Positions 12,038-23,457 of a DNA stretch of 64,000 nucleotides are shown here, one piece after another (the stretch's first letter is position 1; the number at the start of each line of letters is the position of its first letter). A program made the translations under genes and the position numbers. The stretch is from Lumbricus rubellus. Taxonomy: Eukaryota; Annelida; Clitellata; Crassiclitellata; Lumbricidae. The notes beneath the pieces were generated by a model. It was not told the DNA's origin. It did no database searches and was given only the letters and a program-made list of their open reading frames with translations. The stretch is taken from contig OX243816.1 in assembly GCA_945859605.1 (NCBI GenBank), positions 33,397,509 through 33,461,508 of the forward strand, written 5' to 3'.

Positions 12038-12911
12038 CACAAAACTCCGGCAATAGAGTCGATGTAAAGACTGAACAACATCACTGAAGTAGCGCTACCC
12101 AATCACGACGATTAATAACTACATAATGGGATGCGTATTAATGGCAAAAAAATTAATGTCTTGTTTACGGTAGTCTAGACTCTAAGTGTCATGAACGCTT
12201 GTGAGAGTATAGGCTACTCGTTGTCCATCCTTCGCCGTCACCGACAAAATCTTCACAAAAGCAAGAAAAGATAAATCTTCAGTTGATTTTGAAAACAGCA
12301 CAGTGATTAACATTTGCGATTTCTCATAAATTAGGGCATGGAAGACCGGTGAAATTCAGGTTTGTTTTCAAAAGCACCACAATAAACTTTAAGACAACAC
12401 TCATACATGTAGACTGAAAACTGTATAATTTTTTATTGCGTGCTTACTAGCTAACACAACGAGATATACAAATCTGCACCAAACTATTTTTTGCCAATAT
12501 CGTCCATTTGTCACTTTAAAAGTAGCATACATGTAGTTCTGCAAGAGAGTTCTCAAACACGACCACTTTCGTTATATAGACTAGTTCACATAATCGCCGA
12601 AACAAGCCATGCGCTTTGCATATCTCATGAGAAAATTCATCTAAAACTACATATATTTAAAATATGTCTAAATCGTGAGTCTGGTGCAGCTACTAACGTG
12701 ACACTCCCATGTGCCTCCCTTTCGACTCCACTTTTTAGCGGATATATTGGTTTCCTGCACATGCCAAACTTTGACATGTGATTTTGAGTCCTTTCATTGG
12801 CGGAGAGCCCAACAACTTAGAATGGTTTCCTTCTCATTGAACCTGCCGTCTCCTCTGGTTGAAAGTTTCGTTGCAAGTAGGAGACATATAATATTTAAAC
12901 CTTAAATCTGA

Positions 12912-13532
12912 TCAGTTTTTCATTATCATCATTCGCGAGGTTGAAACGAGATACGTAGGGGCAAGTCCGAGAGATTGAAGAGTTCCCCAGTAGGTGCTTT
13001 TTCCCGCTTCTCCATTCAGAACAGATGTTCCACAATAGTTGAACCACCAGCCTCCATTGCTAAGAGAGGCGCAGTTTGAGTTGCCAGTCCTGTCATTGTC
13101 ATTATCAATTGTAGTGAATCTCATCCCGTTTGTTTTCCATAATGTTTTTTGTGCAACGTTGAATGCATCTCCCGCATCCCCTGTGTATCCAGACACGCTT
13201 ATGACATACTTCTTAGCTTCGTTACTCAATCGAAAAGACTCATACTCGGCTGAATACCATTTCCCTGTATCACTTGACTTGACTGTCTTCTACTCTTAAC
13301 TTCCAGTTTCCAGTTGCCAGCAGTTGATAGAGTTTCCCGTTTCCGAACCAGAAGTATTTTCCAGCTGGATCTCCGAAACCATTTTTGTAGTCGATCCACG
13401 TTCTGTAGAATATTGAACCGCCGTCTGGAGCGTTTTTCTGGATGATCAGCCATCCGTGAATAGATATCGATGGAACTGGTTGAGCGATGTTCGGAACAAT
13501 CAAATTCTGATTCACATAGTCAGCCATGAAGT
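12912..13532 (-). pseudogene. Fibrinogen-related gene 2, exon 4, frameshifted
   Basis: This exon is homologous to the 617-nt FReD exon of the other copies but is 621 nt long. Near 13268-13285 a GTCAA duplication with a one-base loss adds 4 nt, shifts the frame and brings a TGA just after the LRVE strand. Downstream the FReD sequence continues in another frame to the normal end (RMMIMKN). The splice acceptor is intact. A full-length product is not possible from this sequence; a truncated protein, recent pseudogenisation or an assembly error are alternatives. Confidence 0.8.
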
Positions 13533-14147
13533 CTAAGAGAGAGATACGTACAATCGCTTTCATCATTCTAAACACTCGAAACGACACTCGAGTGTTCAAT
13601 CTTTAATTATACACCGTGAGTTAAAAAAAACTAAGCCAAATTGTTTTTCATATATCTCTAATGCCTGATAACATATCACGCTGACATTTATTTAAAATAA
13701 ATTAGCAGGCTGCCAGAGGGAATTTCGGATTTGCTTTTCATGCGAAGCAGTGTGATTATTAATCCGGATTACGCCGTCTTCTAGTAAAATGTTGATTTTT
13801 TCCGTACGCTGTGGCAGCGTAAGCCAGTGCAATTAAGAGAAGCAATGCGTCGCAAAATTGCTACTTGGTGAGTTAACGTGCATGTTGCTCCAGTTCATTT
13901 ATAAATAGTACCGTAGCCTTAAGGTCAATCAATCAGTGTTTCGCTGCTCTAACTGACAGAAAATTAAACCCTATGAGCAGTTCTTCGCAAAAAAGAAAGA
14001 GCAGTTCTTCGCAGTATTTTTCAACACATGCGCTGAAGCAAGTAGCCTAGGTGTTTTGCAATTTTGTCAGTGCTGTGTTCATTTGTTTTATCACAAGGGA
14101 AACGCGATAAATATTTTGACAAACATTATAGGCCTATAGTTACTTAC

Positions 14148-14303
14148 TGAAAGCTAAGCAGGTTGCCCAGAATCGTTTCGCACGAAAGCATCCGATGTCT
14201 GATGCATCGGTGATATTCTGTGCGCAATTGTAGAAGATGTCTCCGCTGTAACTGAACGGGAACGAGCAGCATTCAGGTGGAACAATGGTATTCTTTGCAT
14301 TGA
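14148..14303 (-). CDS. Fibrinogen-related gene 2, exon 3 (fibronectin type II-like domain)
   Basis: 156-nt exon with the same acceptor (GTCGAAG) and donor (TTTCA|GTAAGT) as its paralogues. It encodes CCSFPFSYSGDIFYNC followed by the GCFRAKRFWATC segment. The frame is open, so the damage in gene 2 is confined to exon 4. Confidence 0.85.
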
Positions 14304-14459
14304 CTTCGACGAAAAGAAAACAAGAATGGGTGTATTTTTCAAACATAGTCCCACAAACCTTAGTGTGTAAAAGCTTGTAGTCGAATCTAAGTGAGCGATA
14401 TTCTTTCTTAAACCTTATAGATTGTAGTCCTTCCCGTGTAGAGCTGCACACCGGGCAAC

Positions 14460-14690
14460 TCACCTTCTAAATTCCTCTCTGTCCATCGCCATCTCAACAG
14501 CGTCGTTCCACGTCATCTCCAGACATCGCAAATCCGCTAGTACAGTCTCCATCCAGTTTTCCCCTTTGATTTCTCTCTTCCGCGTCTCTTCTCCTGGACC
14601 CAGATTGATGCTTGTTTGGGTCTTCTGTCCTGATCCATTTCTTATCACGTGTCTTAACCACCTTAGTCGCCTCTTCATGATGTTATGCTA
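14460..14690 (-). mobile_element. Non-LTR retrotransposon C-terminal fragment
   Basis: The minus strand encodes LRWLRHVIRNGSG and later DLRCLEMTWNDAVEMAMDRE, which resembles the end of RTE/CR1-type retrotransposon proteins (LRWLGH and TW...A.DR motifs). It lies in intron 2 of gene 2 and lacks the catalytic parts. Confidence 0.6.
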
Positions 14691-15177
14691 CTCCCCAGTT
14701 TTTCCTGCCATCTCCTTTCCTAATTCCTTTATTCATTATCCTGTCTCTCCAAAAGATGTGCAGTGTTCGTCTCAGTCATCTATGATGTGCCGTCTCCAGT
14801 CGTCCCCAGTTCGTTACCTTCATTGATCACGTCCCTGCTCCTGTAACACACTTCCCCGGCCTAATACAGGAAATTAAAGAGACCGATTGTTTACCAAATT
14901 TGACATAATTTGCGCTTCACGTGAAATACGTGACAAAAGTTAGGCTTACCTTTGAGAAACCCAAGTAAAGTGAGTTTACTTTCTTAGTGACAAGGCTAAT
15001 TAGCTGAATGTTTTAGAGTGATGTTCAGAAGTAGTCCAATACAGAAACTCAATGGAAGGTGAAATGTAACGCGAGTATAATTATGTCTAGATGAGTGAGG
15101 TTTGAGGGCGAACAGAAGAGTATTTGACACTAACAAAACTATCCTCAAACTAACAAAAAAAAGATAGCAATACAAAC

Positions 15178-15214
15178 CTCCGACACAAATATTGTCCTCA
15201 GGTAAATCTTTTCT
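15178..15214 (-). CDS. Fibrinogen-related gene 2, exon 2 (37-nt microexon)
   Basis: 37 nt between acceptor GTTTGCAG and donor GTTTGTATT; reads RKDLPEDNICVG plus one base. Phase 0 in, phase 1 out, as in the other copies. Confidence 0.85.
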
Positions 15215-15715
15215 CTGCAAACAATGACCATTTCAATTACTTAAATGGCAATTTCATTGACAAACACACAGAACATCGGTTGAAATCTTAACATTTGTGG
15301 CTATGATTTTGTCTACAATAGCACTTGACTGTCTCTAAACAAGGTGTGCCAGCATAGATGCACTGACTTTGAATGCGCATAACTTAGCCATTTTTGCCAT
15401 TTATTTAGACTTAATTACATAAAATTAAAGATATTTCAATCTAGTATTGATTCCAACACATTATACTTTTAAACTTATTATCACTGCACAAGATTGCTTT
15501 TACAATTGCAAAATTCATTTAAAACTGCACATTAAATTTTTGTATAGAACTGCACGTTTGGAAAAGCCCTGTGGTGTGTACATAAATATTTGTACTGAAC
15601 AAGTGAACATGGCCTGCATGGTTGTAACCAACAGGGTTCGAAACCCAACTGCAATGAGCTCTTCTTTAACCTTGCCAATATTACTGCCATTTCATCACTT
15701 ACTGTTGCCTTTTAC

Positions 15716-16018
15716 CTGGTAGTGTGCGCATTCTTTAGCAGATTTGAAGAAATCAGTTGGAAGGTAGTGGAAGAGTTCGCACTTCCCGGTGTCTTTGTAG
15801 TAGTTCGCCGAAAGACAGGCTTTGGTTGGCACACAGTGTTCCAGTAGACAACTCAATCGATGCCGAACACCATAGACGACAACAGAGGGCGCGTTCACGG
15901 AACACACTGCGAGTTCTTTACCAGCTGTAACTTGGGAGTACCGGTTGACAGACAGATTTCCGTCCACCAGGAAGACCTTGATGAGTCCTGCCAGGATCAA
16001 CGTGGAACAGACAAGCAT
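15716..16018 (-). CDS. Fibrinogen-related gene 2, exon 1 (signal peptide and PAN/apple-like domain)
   Basis: 303-nt first coding exon, ATG at 16018, donor CAG|GTAAAA (phase 0). The gene 2 exons are 15716-16018, 15178-15214, 14148-14303 and 12912-13532. Residues 1-20 are a signal peptide; the six-cysteine PAN/apple-like pattern is intact. Intron 1 is only 501 bp, the shortest of the four genes, because it lacks the mobile elements that fill the others. Since exon 4 is frameshifted, gene 2 as a whole may be a recent pseudogene. Confidence 0.85.
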
Positions 16019-16076
16019 CGTGGTGTGCTAGCGCAATGTCCAGTGAGATCTGTTTGAAAATGCATCACACGAAAGC

Positions 16077-16085
16077 TTTTTTATA
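16077..16085 (-). promoter_or_regulatory. TATA-like box of gene 2
   Basis: TATAAAAAA on the minus strand, about 60 bp upstream of the exon 1 ATG, followed upstream by the shared CACCTACTGT segment. Confidence 0.65.
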
Positions 16086-16239
16086 ACAGTAGGTGACAAT
16101 TATAGGTCTATAAATTATGTTTTTTCTCTCTCCACTTTAACCGTTTTTATCAAAAAAGCGTCATGGCATTTGCTCTCATCTCCAACCTTGAAGCACTCAG
16201 CTAACGCTGTGTCCTCATTGGAAACTGTAAAGATCTGTC

Positions 16240-16490
16240 GCACATTTTGAAATATGTGGGATGAGCGCCTTTGTGTATGTCTTACTGAAAAGCGCCAATG
16301 AAGTGGCTCAATACGTACGCGTGAAACATGAGTGCTTTCTTTTCAATTGGCGTGTCTCGCTTAGTGGTCCAACAACACCTGTTCTTGATCTATGGTGACC
16401 ATCATTTCAAAGCCCAACCTAGTTTACACGTTCCAACCTCTTTATAGTTGACAGATGAGGCACTTAGTTGGTTTATGTTGTTCGGTATCA
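16240..16490 (+). repeat. Interspersed repeat family A, partial copy
   Basis: Contains GTGTCTCGCTTAGTGG, GGTGACCATCATTTC, CCTCTTTATAGTTGACAGAT and GGCACTTAGTTGG segments, shared almost base for base with copies near 31880 and 62150. It is interrupted after GGTATCAGCAGG by G/C-rich DNA with poly-C runs (16500-16720). Confidence 0.6.
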
Positions 16491-17127
16491 GCAGGGGCTT
16501 CTATCCCCCCTAAGCACTGTAAGCAGCCGGGCGCAATACATATCCCCCCCCCCTTATTGGGCTGACCTACTCTCCCGACAATATGTAATCTTGTCCCCTA
16601 ACTATAGGGAATGAAGGTTTCTGGAGGGAGAGACAAACAAGCATCCAGCAGACGATCACCGAAACACGTAGCGCCAAGACGGGGGAGGGGTTTTGGGAGT
16701 GATATGCGTCCCTCCCCCATTAGAAATGTTTGCAATTTCCGCATTGCAATTTCTGCAATACAATAAAATACAATGTGGGCCTACATAATAATGATGTTTT
16801 TTTTTCTAAGTGTTCAAGGAACAAAATATTTTGAAATTTGACAGTCTGAAATTTGAAAGATAACACTGGAGATAAGCCATTTAGTTCAGTGTTTAATCAG
16901 TGTTTTACCTAGTCACACTGCTTTGGGAATTTAGGTTTTGTTGAGGGGCAAATGGCTGTTTTGGGCGAACGGAAACCGCTCAGATAGAAATTTTCTGACA
17001 ACAGTTTTTAGTCTTTCGCCTAATTTTCCTCCTTGAAACATACATTTACTTCCCCAAAATGCTGATGCGTGACCTTATTTTTCGATGCTTTGCAGTCAAA
17101 TTCTTCTACTGACGGGATAACTGCACC

Positions 17128-17908
17128 CAGGCCCGGCCTTAGGGCAAGGCGAGCGAGGCAACCGCCTTGGGCCCCGCGCTTCCAGGGGCCCCGCGCTTCC
17201 AGGGGCCCCGCGCTGCTGGCTATAATTTGTTCTTTGACAATAATTTATTGACAATGATTACGTCGTATAAGACAACTATTCTTGCAGTCAATTTGCAACG
17301 CGAATGTGACATGGTAATTTTGAAAGAACGAAACTTCGCTAAACCTTTAAGGCGAGTCACAGCTAGCCTACTTTTTTTTGCATTGACATGCATGTAAAAT
17401 TCTCTCCAGAAAACACTATTTAGGGCCTAACTAATTTTTCTTCAAATTTGCAAATGGATATCCGCGCGCATTTTGCTGGAGAGGACAAAACATAATGATA
17501 GTGATGACATTTAAACGACGGCTTAGAAAATGCAAAACAGGAAATTTATAATAATTTTAAAAATTTCCTGTGTCTAAATGTAGCCTAAATTTATCCGTTT
17601 CACTTTGTGAATAATTGGCATCATTAGTGCTTTGGCGCGAAGAAATTTGTCAAAAGCCAAAACGCAAACCTAACATGCATAATTTGAAAATCAAATAGAT
17701 TCTATATGTACATTGTATAGGCCCCATCAATGTGGTTTGTTTTAAAATAGTGCTCTTAGCTGAACAGAAATTTGGGAAACAACGTCAAGTGTTCCATCTT
17801 AGGTGACTCTCCCCCACCAGTGCCACATTGACCGGAAATCAACTGCGTAAATTTAAACTTTAGGACCCGCTGCTGCCTTGGGCCCCGCAAACCCTAGGGC
17901 CGGGCCTG
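17128..17908. mobile_element. Non-autonomous hAT-type element
   Basis: The terminal inverted repeats begin CAGGCCCGGCC and end GGCCGGGCCTG, and the 8-bp direct repeat ACTGCACC flanks both sides (17120-17127 and 17909-17916). Eight-base duplications are typical of hAT transposons. The 781-bp interior has no transposase. Both ends are rich in TTGGGCCCCGC. Confidence 0.85.
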
Positions 17909-17938
17909 ACTGCACCTGTATAAACCTGTCAAATTTAT

Positions 17939-18599
17939 CGGATCAGGACGTTTGGGCGCCGCCGTTTGGGCGCCGGCCGTTTGGGCGCCGCCGTTTCGGC
18001 GCCGGCCGTTTGGGCGCGACGCCGTTTGGGCGCCGGACGTTGCGGCGCGAAAGAAGAACCTTGACGTTTGTAGATATAATTACATACGAAAGAGCCTCCT
18101 TCCTAACCAGAGCTGGCATATAAATTCCGAGCTCTGTGTTGTGGAAAACATTTACCTTTACCTTTACGAAGCTGTTAGAGTGAAGAATTTCGTTTCTTTG
18201 TGTATAAACGTATTACTGTAAAAATGAAACTAATTACTGTATCTCTATAACGCTTTTAATAACCATAATCTTTTAAAACATTGGGTTTGTGAACATTAAG
18301 TCGAACATTGAACTTCTGAAAGTAACTCAGTTCTTTGTGGAATGCTTTTATTTAACATCAAATCATTCCCTTGGGTAACATGATGTGTTAACATTAAATT
18401 TAACAATGCACATTACAAAACATAGCTGAATTAAAAATTCCTGGACAAATAAAGAGTTTCAAGTGCTATTTCATTACATAACTTCTTCCGCGCCGAAACG
18501 TACGGCGCCCAAACGGCGTCGCGCCCAAACAGCCGGCGCCGAAACGGCGGCGCCCAAACGGCCGGCGCCCAAACGGCGGCGCCCAAACGTCACGTACCG
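17939..18599. mobile_element. Mutator-type MITE with iterated CGTTTGGGCGCC terminal repeats
   Basis: The 661-bp element is flanked by the 9-bp direct repeat CAAATTTAT (17930-17938 and 18600-18608), as expected for Mutator-like elements. Inverted ends of about 110 bp consist of variants of CGTTTGGGCGCCGGC, five to six per end. The AT-rich middle has no coding capacity. Confidence 0.85.
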
Positions 18600-18639
18600 C
18601 AAATTTATATAGGAGGGGCGTCAATGTTGCATTATATAC

Positions 18640-19050
18640 TTTTTATGGAGGGGGGGAATTATTCCATATACATGTTCACAATACCTATCGATTTTTCTGG
18701 AAATTTTTATTCCTGGGGAACTCCCTCCCAGAGATGTCTAGATTAAACACTGCATTTAGTTGTAGGCGTAGGCTACAAATTAGTATTTGTACAAGTATAA
18801 ATCAAATCATTATAGTATGATTGTACATATCATTTATTAAAATAGTATAGGCCCTAAATAATATTATTATAATTAGGTAATAGTAAATTTTATCGTGACG
18901 TATTAAAACAGTTCATGTGATGAAATATAATGTAGATAGTAATACTATTATAACTAATAACTAATACGATGTTGAAAAATGTTTATGGAGGGGAAGTAAT
19001 TTCTGGGAAAACTTCTTCCTAGAGATGACTAGATTAAACACTGTCTCCAT
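18640..19050. repeat. Two copies of a G-rich segment
   Basis: About 18643-18750 and 18985-19045 share ATGGAGGGG ... CTCCCTCCCAGAGATG ... CTAGATTAAACACTG. The DNA between them is AT-rich and shows no gene. Confidence 0.5.
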
Positions 19051-19164
19051 GGCTGGCCTTCCCCCCCCCCTATCGACGTGATTTTTGGCTTTCTTCTGTT
19101 TCCCCCTGTTTTTCACTGGGCGCAAGTCGCGCCCGCCTATACATGGGATAGAAGCCCCTGGGTA

Positions 19165-19530
19165 TCAGAACGTTTTAAAGGCATTTCTAGAATTGCACCT
19201 GCAACCCTTTCTTTCCCTTCTCATCGTCCTTGGCAAGTTTGTGATGCTTGTATGTTTGTACATGTATGTGCGCTTGTTATAGCGCCCTTTCAATATTGCT
19301 ACTCAGAAGCGCTCCCGACTACCGCGCGGGCACTGAATCGGGGTTTCACGCCGAAGCGCTTAGCAAGTTATTGCAAGTGAAGAACAGTACTTGCCCAAGG
19401 TCTCTACACCTCAGCTTGGAGTGGATTCGCACCTGCAACCCGACAACAAAGTTACTTTGACTCGGAGAACAATGACGTTTTTCACTATTTCTAAGTGCAC
19501 AGAAGTGCTGCTACAACTGCACAAATCCAT
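19165..19530 (-). mobile_element. tRNA-derived SINE, reverse orientation
   Basis: A box B-like sequence is seen on the minus strand near 19422-19440 (GGTTGCAGGTGCGAATCC). The retroelement tail stem (GCGCTTCTGAGTAGC ... AGGGCGCTATA on the minus strand) is at 19275-19310. The whole region from TTTTAAAGGCATTTCTAGAA is repeated at 62335-62690. Confidence 0.65.
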
Positions 19531-19689
19531 TCAAAACCGTTGGAAACAAACGGGAACACAGAGCTCCCTAATGTAACCTACTCCGGCGCCAGACAAACCA
19601 TTGACGGTCGCCCCATGATGATGATGTTCTTGAATGTTGTTCTGTCTTCGACCTGGAGCCAGTGCAGCGCGTCACGCATATAATGTTGA

Positions 19690-20235
19690 TATATGCGAGA
19701 AATAGGTGGCTTCCTTTCAATTGGCATTTCTCGCTTAGTGGTTCGACAAACCTCTCGCTGGTCATTCAAAAGTCGAACCTAGTCTACACGACGTTTCAAC
19801 TCTTAGTAATTGACAGATGAGGCACTTGGTTGGTTTATGACGGCTAGTGCCATTGATGTCGTGGCGATGAAGGAACGACAAAGGATTAAATTTCAACAAG
19901 AATAGGGTTATCGTCGTCGTCAGGTTTGAGCATCATTGCAAGCCATCATCATCGTCCGAGTCTGTAGTCATCGTGCTCACCGTCGTGGACCTGTCAATCA
20001 TCGGCAACCATGGACACTGACAGATATAATTGTTGCAGCAACGGCAAACGAACTGGTCAAGGTTAAACGTTGCAGCAAGAGCCTGACAAATGCAAAGACG
20101 GAAATTAAGAACATGGCTGTACTTTTATGGAGGTCTCTAAATGCAAATTTCTCAATTTCACTTTGTGTATCATTAGTATCATCAGTGATTTCATGTCATG
20201 TTACATGTAGCAGCTGTAGCTCTTCCGGTGAGAAC
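19690..20235 (+). repeat. Interspersed repeat family A copy
   Basis: Carries the GGCTTCCTTTCAATTGGCA, GATGTCGTGGCGATG, CGTCGTCGTC and ACCGTCGTGGACCTGTCA landmarks in the usual order, then AATTAAGAACATGGCT and the TTTCACTTTGTGTATCATTA landmark shared with 49205-49290. Its open frame of about 147 codons runs across this repeat into the neighbouring transposase fragment and is not a gene. Confidence 0.6.
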
Positions 20236-20662
20236 ATTGGCTGGCTGAAAGAAGTCTTGCTCGTGATATGGGATCAGTTGCCGGAGGAGTCGATCAACAA
20301 GCCCATACCGAGTTTCACAAAAAGAATTCGAGCTCGTATTAAAGCAGGGAATGTACACTCCCATCATACTTTACGATAAACTGTAAAACGGATTCCTGAG
20401 GTGGCAGTGAAAGGTGATATTATTTGACATGGAAATCAACAAATGACGTTCATTTTTCCGCGGAAATTCGATAAAACGGAAATTACAGAATTGAAAGTTT
20501 AAACAGCTGTAACTTTTGCAAACATGTAAATTTTAAAGTGCAACTTTCAGGGATTGTTGGAAATTCATTCCCCTACAAATTGGGAAATTTCGAAGACAAA
20601 TGTCAATGGGTTGTGAAGATATTGCATTTTATCCGGTGGGGTAGTTTTTTTGAGCAACCCTG
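20236..20662 (+). mobile_element. 3' end of a Tc1/mariner element with transposase fragment
   Basis: The plus strand encodes EVLLVIWDQLPEESINKPIP, then a conserved Arg-rich helix ending before a stop at 20379. This matches the C-terminal end of Tc1/mariner transposases. About 280 bp later a terminal sequence ending GAGCAACCCTG is followed by TA. The 5' part, including the DDE residues, is missing, so it is a relic. Confidence 0.7.
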
Positions 20663-20689
20663 TATAATTAATAATATCATCAGTGATTT

Positions 20690-21460
20690 TGTGTTATGGT
20701 ACATGTAGCTCTTCCGGGGAGGAGTAATTTAGTTGAAAATTTTATTTAACAACACTGAATGTACATTACGACCTTGTGCAGGGCTTGAAGTGTGGCAGGA
20801 AGGTCATGGACGGCGTCCTGGCACTTATTTTCAAATCTGTATGCCGTCCTGCCACTTAGACTCTATTTTTGAAAGGTAAGGGGCGTCCAGGCACTTATGT
20901 TTTACACTTTTAGCACTGACCTTGTGGATTCAAAATAGTTGTCAATTTTCCACATGGCAACTGACTCTCCTGCCCGTATGTGCGAGCACCCGTATCATCA
21001 ACATTATTATCGTCTTCATCATTATCTCAATGTTTGTTTAAGGGTTCGAGAGCAACCAAGCAATGAACTTATTTTAAATGATTGACGCGAGTGTCATTCT
21101 AATTTAACAGCAAGTTAAAGTGGCGCTGCTGCACTCGATGACTTTCTATGCTGTGGTGAGTGTGGTCTTTTAAAAAGGCAGACAGTATATGGGTCTAGTG
21201 TATAAAATCGCCTTTGTGAGTCACCGAAATGCGCCATGTCTGAAGTGTACCCATACGTATACGTAGGTTACACACGTGGCTTCCTTTCAATAGTCGAGTC
21301 TCGCTACGTTGTTCAACTAGGCGACAACTCTCGCTCATCTATGGTGACCATGGTTCAAAAGCTGCAATAATTTGTTTGTTTATAATGTTTGGTGTCGTCA
21401 AGGTCGTGGCGATGGAGAGAGCGTGTCCTTCTCCCAGAAGGACACGGCTATCATTGTCAG
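20690..21460 (+). repeat. Interspersed repeat family A, continued copy
   Basis: Landmarks include ACATGTAGCTCTTCCGG, CTGACTCTCCTGCCCGTATG, GATTGACGCGAGTGTCATTC, CGCCTTTGTGAGTCACCGAA and GGCTTCCTTTCAATAG. The last two repeat landmarks seen about 1.6 kb earlier, suggesting tandem diverged units. Confidence 0.55.
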
Positions 21461-21491
21461 CGCAAGATGATTTAAAGTTGCAGAATTAGTA

Positions 21492-21534
21492 CAGAGAGAG
21501 AGAGAGGCAGACAGACAGGCAGACAGAGAGACAT

Positions 21535-21567
<33 letters not shown>

Positions 21568-21570
21568 GAG
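21492..21570. repeat. (GACA)n microsatellite
   Basis: About 80 bp of AGAC/GACA repeats. Confidence 0.95.
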
Positions 21571-22260
21571 GCTGAGTGACGGTAACACTGACTACATGTA
21601 GAGGGGTAGGGTAGGATGTTGGAGGAGACAGGGGACGTTATGTGCGATGTATGTGACTCTAATGCTCGTGTTTATTTATAGAATTTTCGAAGATAAAAGA
21701 CGACTTCTTAAAGTAGCCTATACAAACTTAATTAACACAGGGGAGAGGCGGACATTTTTAAACAGAGGATGCAGGAAAGAGGAAGACAGAAAGATGCTGG
21801 TTTCGTGGTACTGTGCTTGCTTTCATGCACAAAAGTCGAAATTAAAGCTGACTACATATTTGGCCGAAATCCCTTCGTCCTCTGCAAATGAGATATTACA
21901 ATGCTACAGTTGTAGCCTATAATGTTTTCTCTTTTGAAAGCTTAGAACGCTAGCGTGTGACTATGCGATGGGGGATAGGCTATATACTGATGCTCAGATA
22001 CACTCGAGCTCTGTTGTCCAGATTCGTTTCAGTTGGATCAGCGGTCGTTGCTCCCAACAGCCTCTGGAGATATGCAGGCGACGCACGTCTGTGCATAGTT
22101 TATAATCTTGAGCCCATCGTGGCTTCCGTCCTATTTGGCCGTTCTCCTGATCGGTGAAATTCGGGAGTTTTTCAAAAGCACCACAACAAACTTAAAGACA
22201 ACCCTCGATCGTAGACTGAAAAACTGTATAATTATTACGTGCTTACAGGCAACTAGATAA
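21571..22260. other. Intergenic DNA without a recognisable gene
   Basis: Two short open frames here (91 and 66 codons) have no recognisable motif or family likeness. Position 22140-22210 resembles 12340-12420, upstream of the shared 3' flank of genes 2 and 3. Confidence 0.5.
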
Positions 22261-22686
22261 CACAACAAGACATATTAATGTGCAAAAACTAATAATTATT
22301 TTTGCCAATATCATCCATTTGTCAATTTAAAAGTAAGTAGCAAAGTTCTGCAAGAGAGTTCTCAGACACGACCACTATAATTATTATTTAGATAAGTTCA
22401 CAAAGGCTAATCTTCGAAAACATGACTTGTGCAGTGTGCATATCTCAAAACAAAATTGATCCAGCACTACATATACATGTATATTTTATTGTTAAAGATT
22501 AATCTTGAGTCTGGTGCAGCTACTAATGTGAACAAAGTCTCCCTCCCATATGCCTCCTTTCGACTCCACTTTCCAGAAGATATATTCTTTGCCTTCACAA
22601 GCTAAACTTTGACATCATTCTGACTTGAGCCATTTGAAGTTAGAATGAGTTCATACTGTAATGAACCTGCCTTCTCCTCTGCTTAA

Positions 22687-22749
22687 CCCTTTAATGCCGG
22701 AGGGTATAGGATTTCCCATACATTTTACTACACTCTCGGCATCAAAGGG
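22687..22749. mobile_element. 63-bp palindromic TTAA element in the 3' flank of gene 3
   Basis: Inverted ends CCCTTTAATGCCGGAG and CTCTCGGCATCAAAGGG are flanked by TTAA on both sides. TTAA duplications and CCCTTT ends are typical of piggyBac-type MITEs. Genes 1 and 2 lack it at the aligned site. Confidence 0.75.
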
Positions 22750-22805
22750 TTAAAAGATCCGTATATGCAGGTAGGAGACAAATAATATTTAGACCCTAAA
22801 TCTTA

Positions 22806-23422
22806 TCAGTTTTTCTTTATCATCATTCGCCCGTTTGAAACGTGAAACGAACGAGCAAGCCCCAGAGATTGGAGAGTTCCCCAGGAGTTGTTTAACCCCA
22901 GTCCGGCATTCAGAACAGATGTTCCACAATAGTTAAACCACCAACCTCCATTGAAAAGAGAGGCACAGTTTGAGATATTAGTGTTGTCATTGTCTTTATC
23001 AAATGTAGAGAAATTCATCCCGTTTGTCTTCCATGATTTTTTGCTTGCTACTTTGAATGCATCTCCCGCATCTCCTGTGTATCCAGACACGTTTATGGCA
23101 TACTTCTTAGCTTCGTTGCTCAATCGGAAAGACTCGTACTCGGCTGAATACCATTTCCTTGTATCGTTTGACTGAACTTCTACTCTTAGCTTCCAGTTTC
23201 CAGTTGCCAGCAGTTGGTAGGTTTTCTCGTTTCCGAACCAGAAGTATTTTCCAGCTGGATCTCCAAAACCATTTCTGTAGTCGATCCACGATCTGTTGAA
23301 TATTGAACCGTTGTCTGGAACATTTTTCTGGATGATCAGCCATCCGTGAATGAATATCGACGGAACGGGTTGAGCGATCTTCGGAACAGTCACATTTTGA
23401 CTCAAGTAGTCAGCCATGAAGT
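22806..23422 (-). CDS. Fibrinogen-related gene 3, exon 4 (fibrinogen C-terminal domain)
   Basis: 617-nt FReD exon with an open frame and phase 1 acceptor CTCTTAG. It shows HGWLIIQKN, NGFGDPAGKYFWFGN, AEYESFRLSNEAKKY, the DKDNDN calcium-loop-like segment, GGWWFNYCG and the RMMIKKN end. A hAT-type element lies only 35 bp upstream of the acceptor (23458-24707), and the original surrounding intron continues beyond it. Confidence 0.9.
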
Positions 23423-23457
23423 CTAAGAGAGATACGTATACAGTATACACTCATTTT

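Noticed and set aside
11756..12102. Reading frames of about 100 codons of alternating Arg-Glu or Ser-Leu
   Set aside because: Pure (GA)n microsatellite translation.
17069..18221. GC-rich open frames with Ala/Arg/Gly repeats
   Set aside because: They translate the ends of a hAT-type and a Mutator-type element.
19936..20379. 147-codon open frame as a host gene
   Set aside because: The first half is family A repeat and the second half is a mariner transposase C-terminus; no start context or exon structure.
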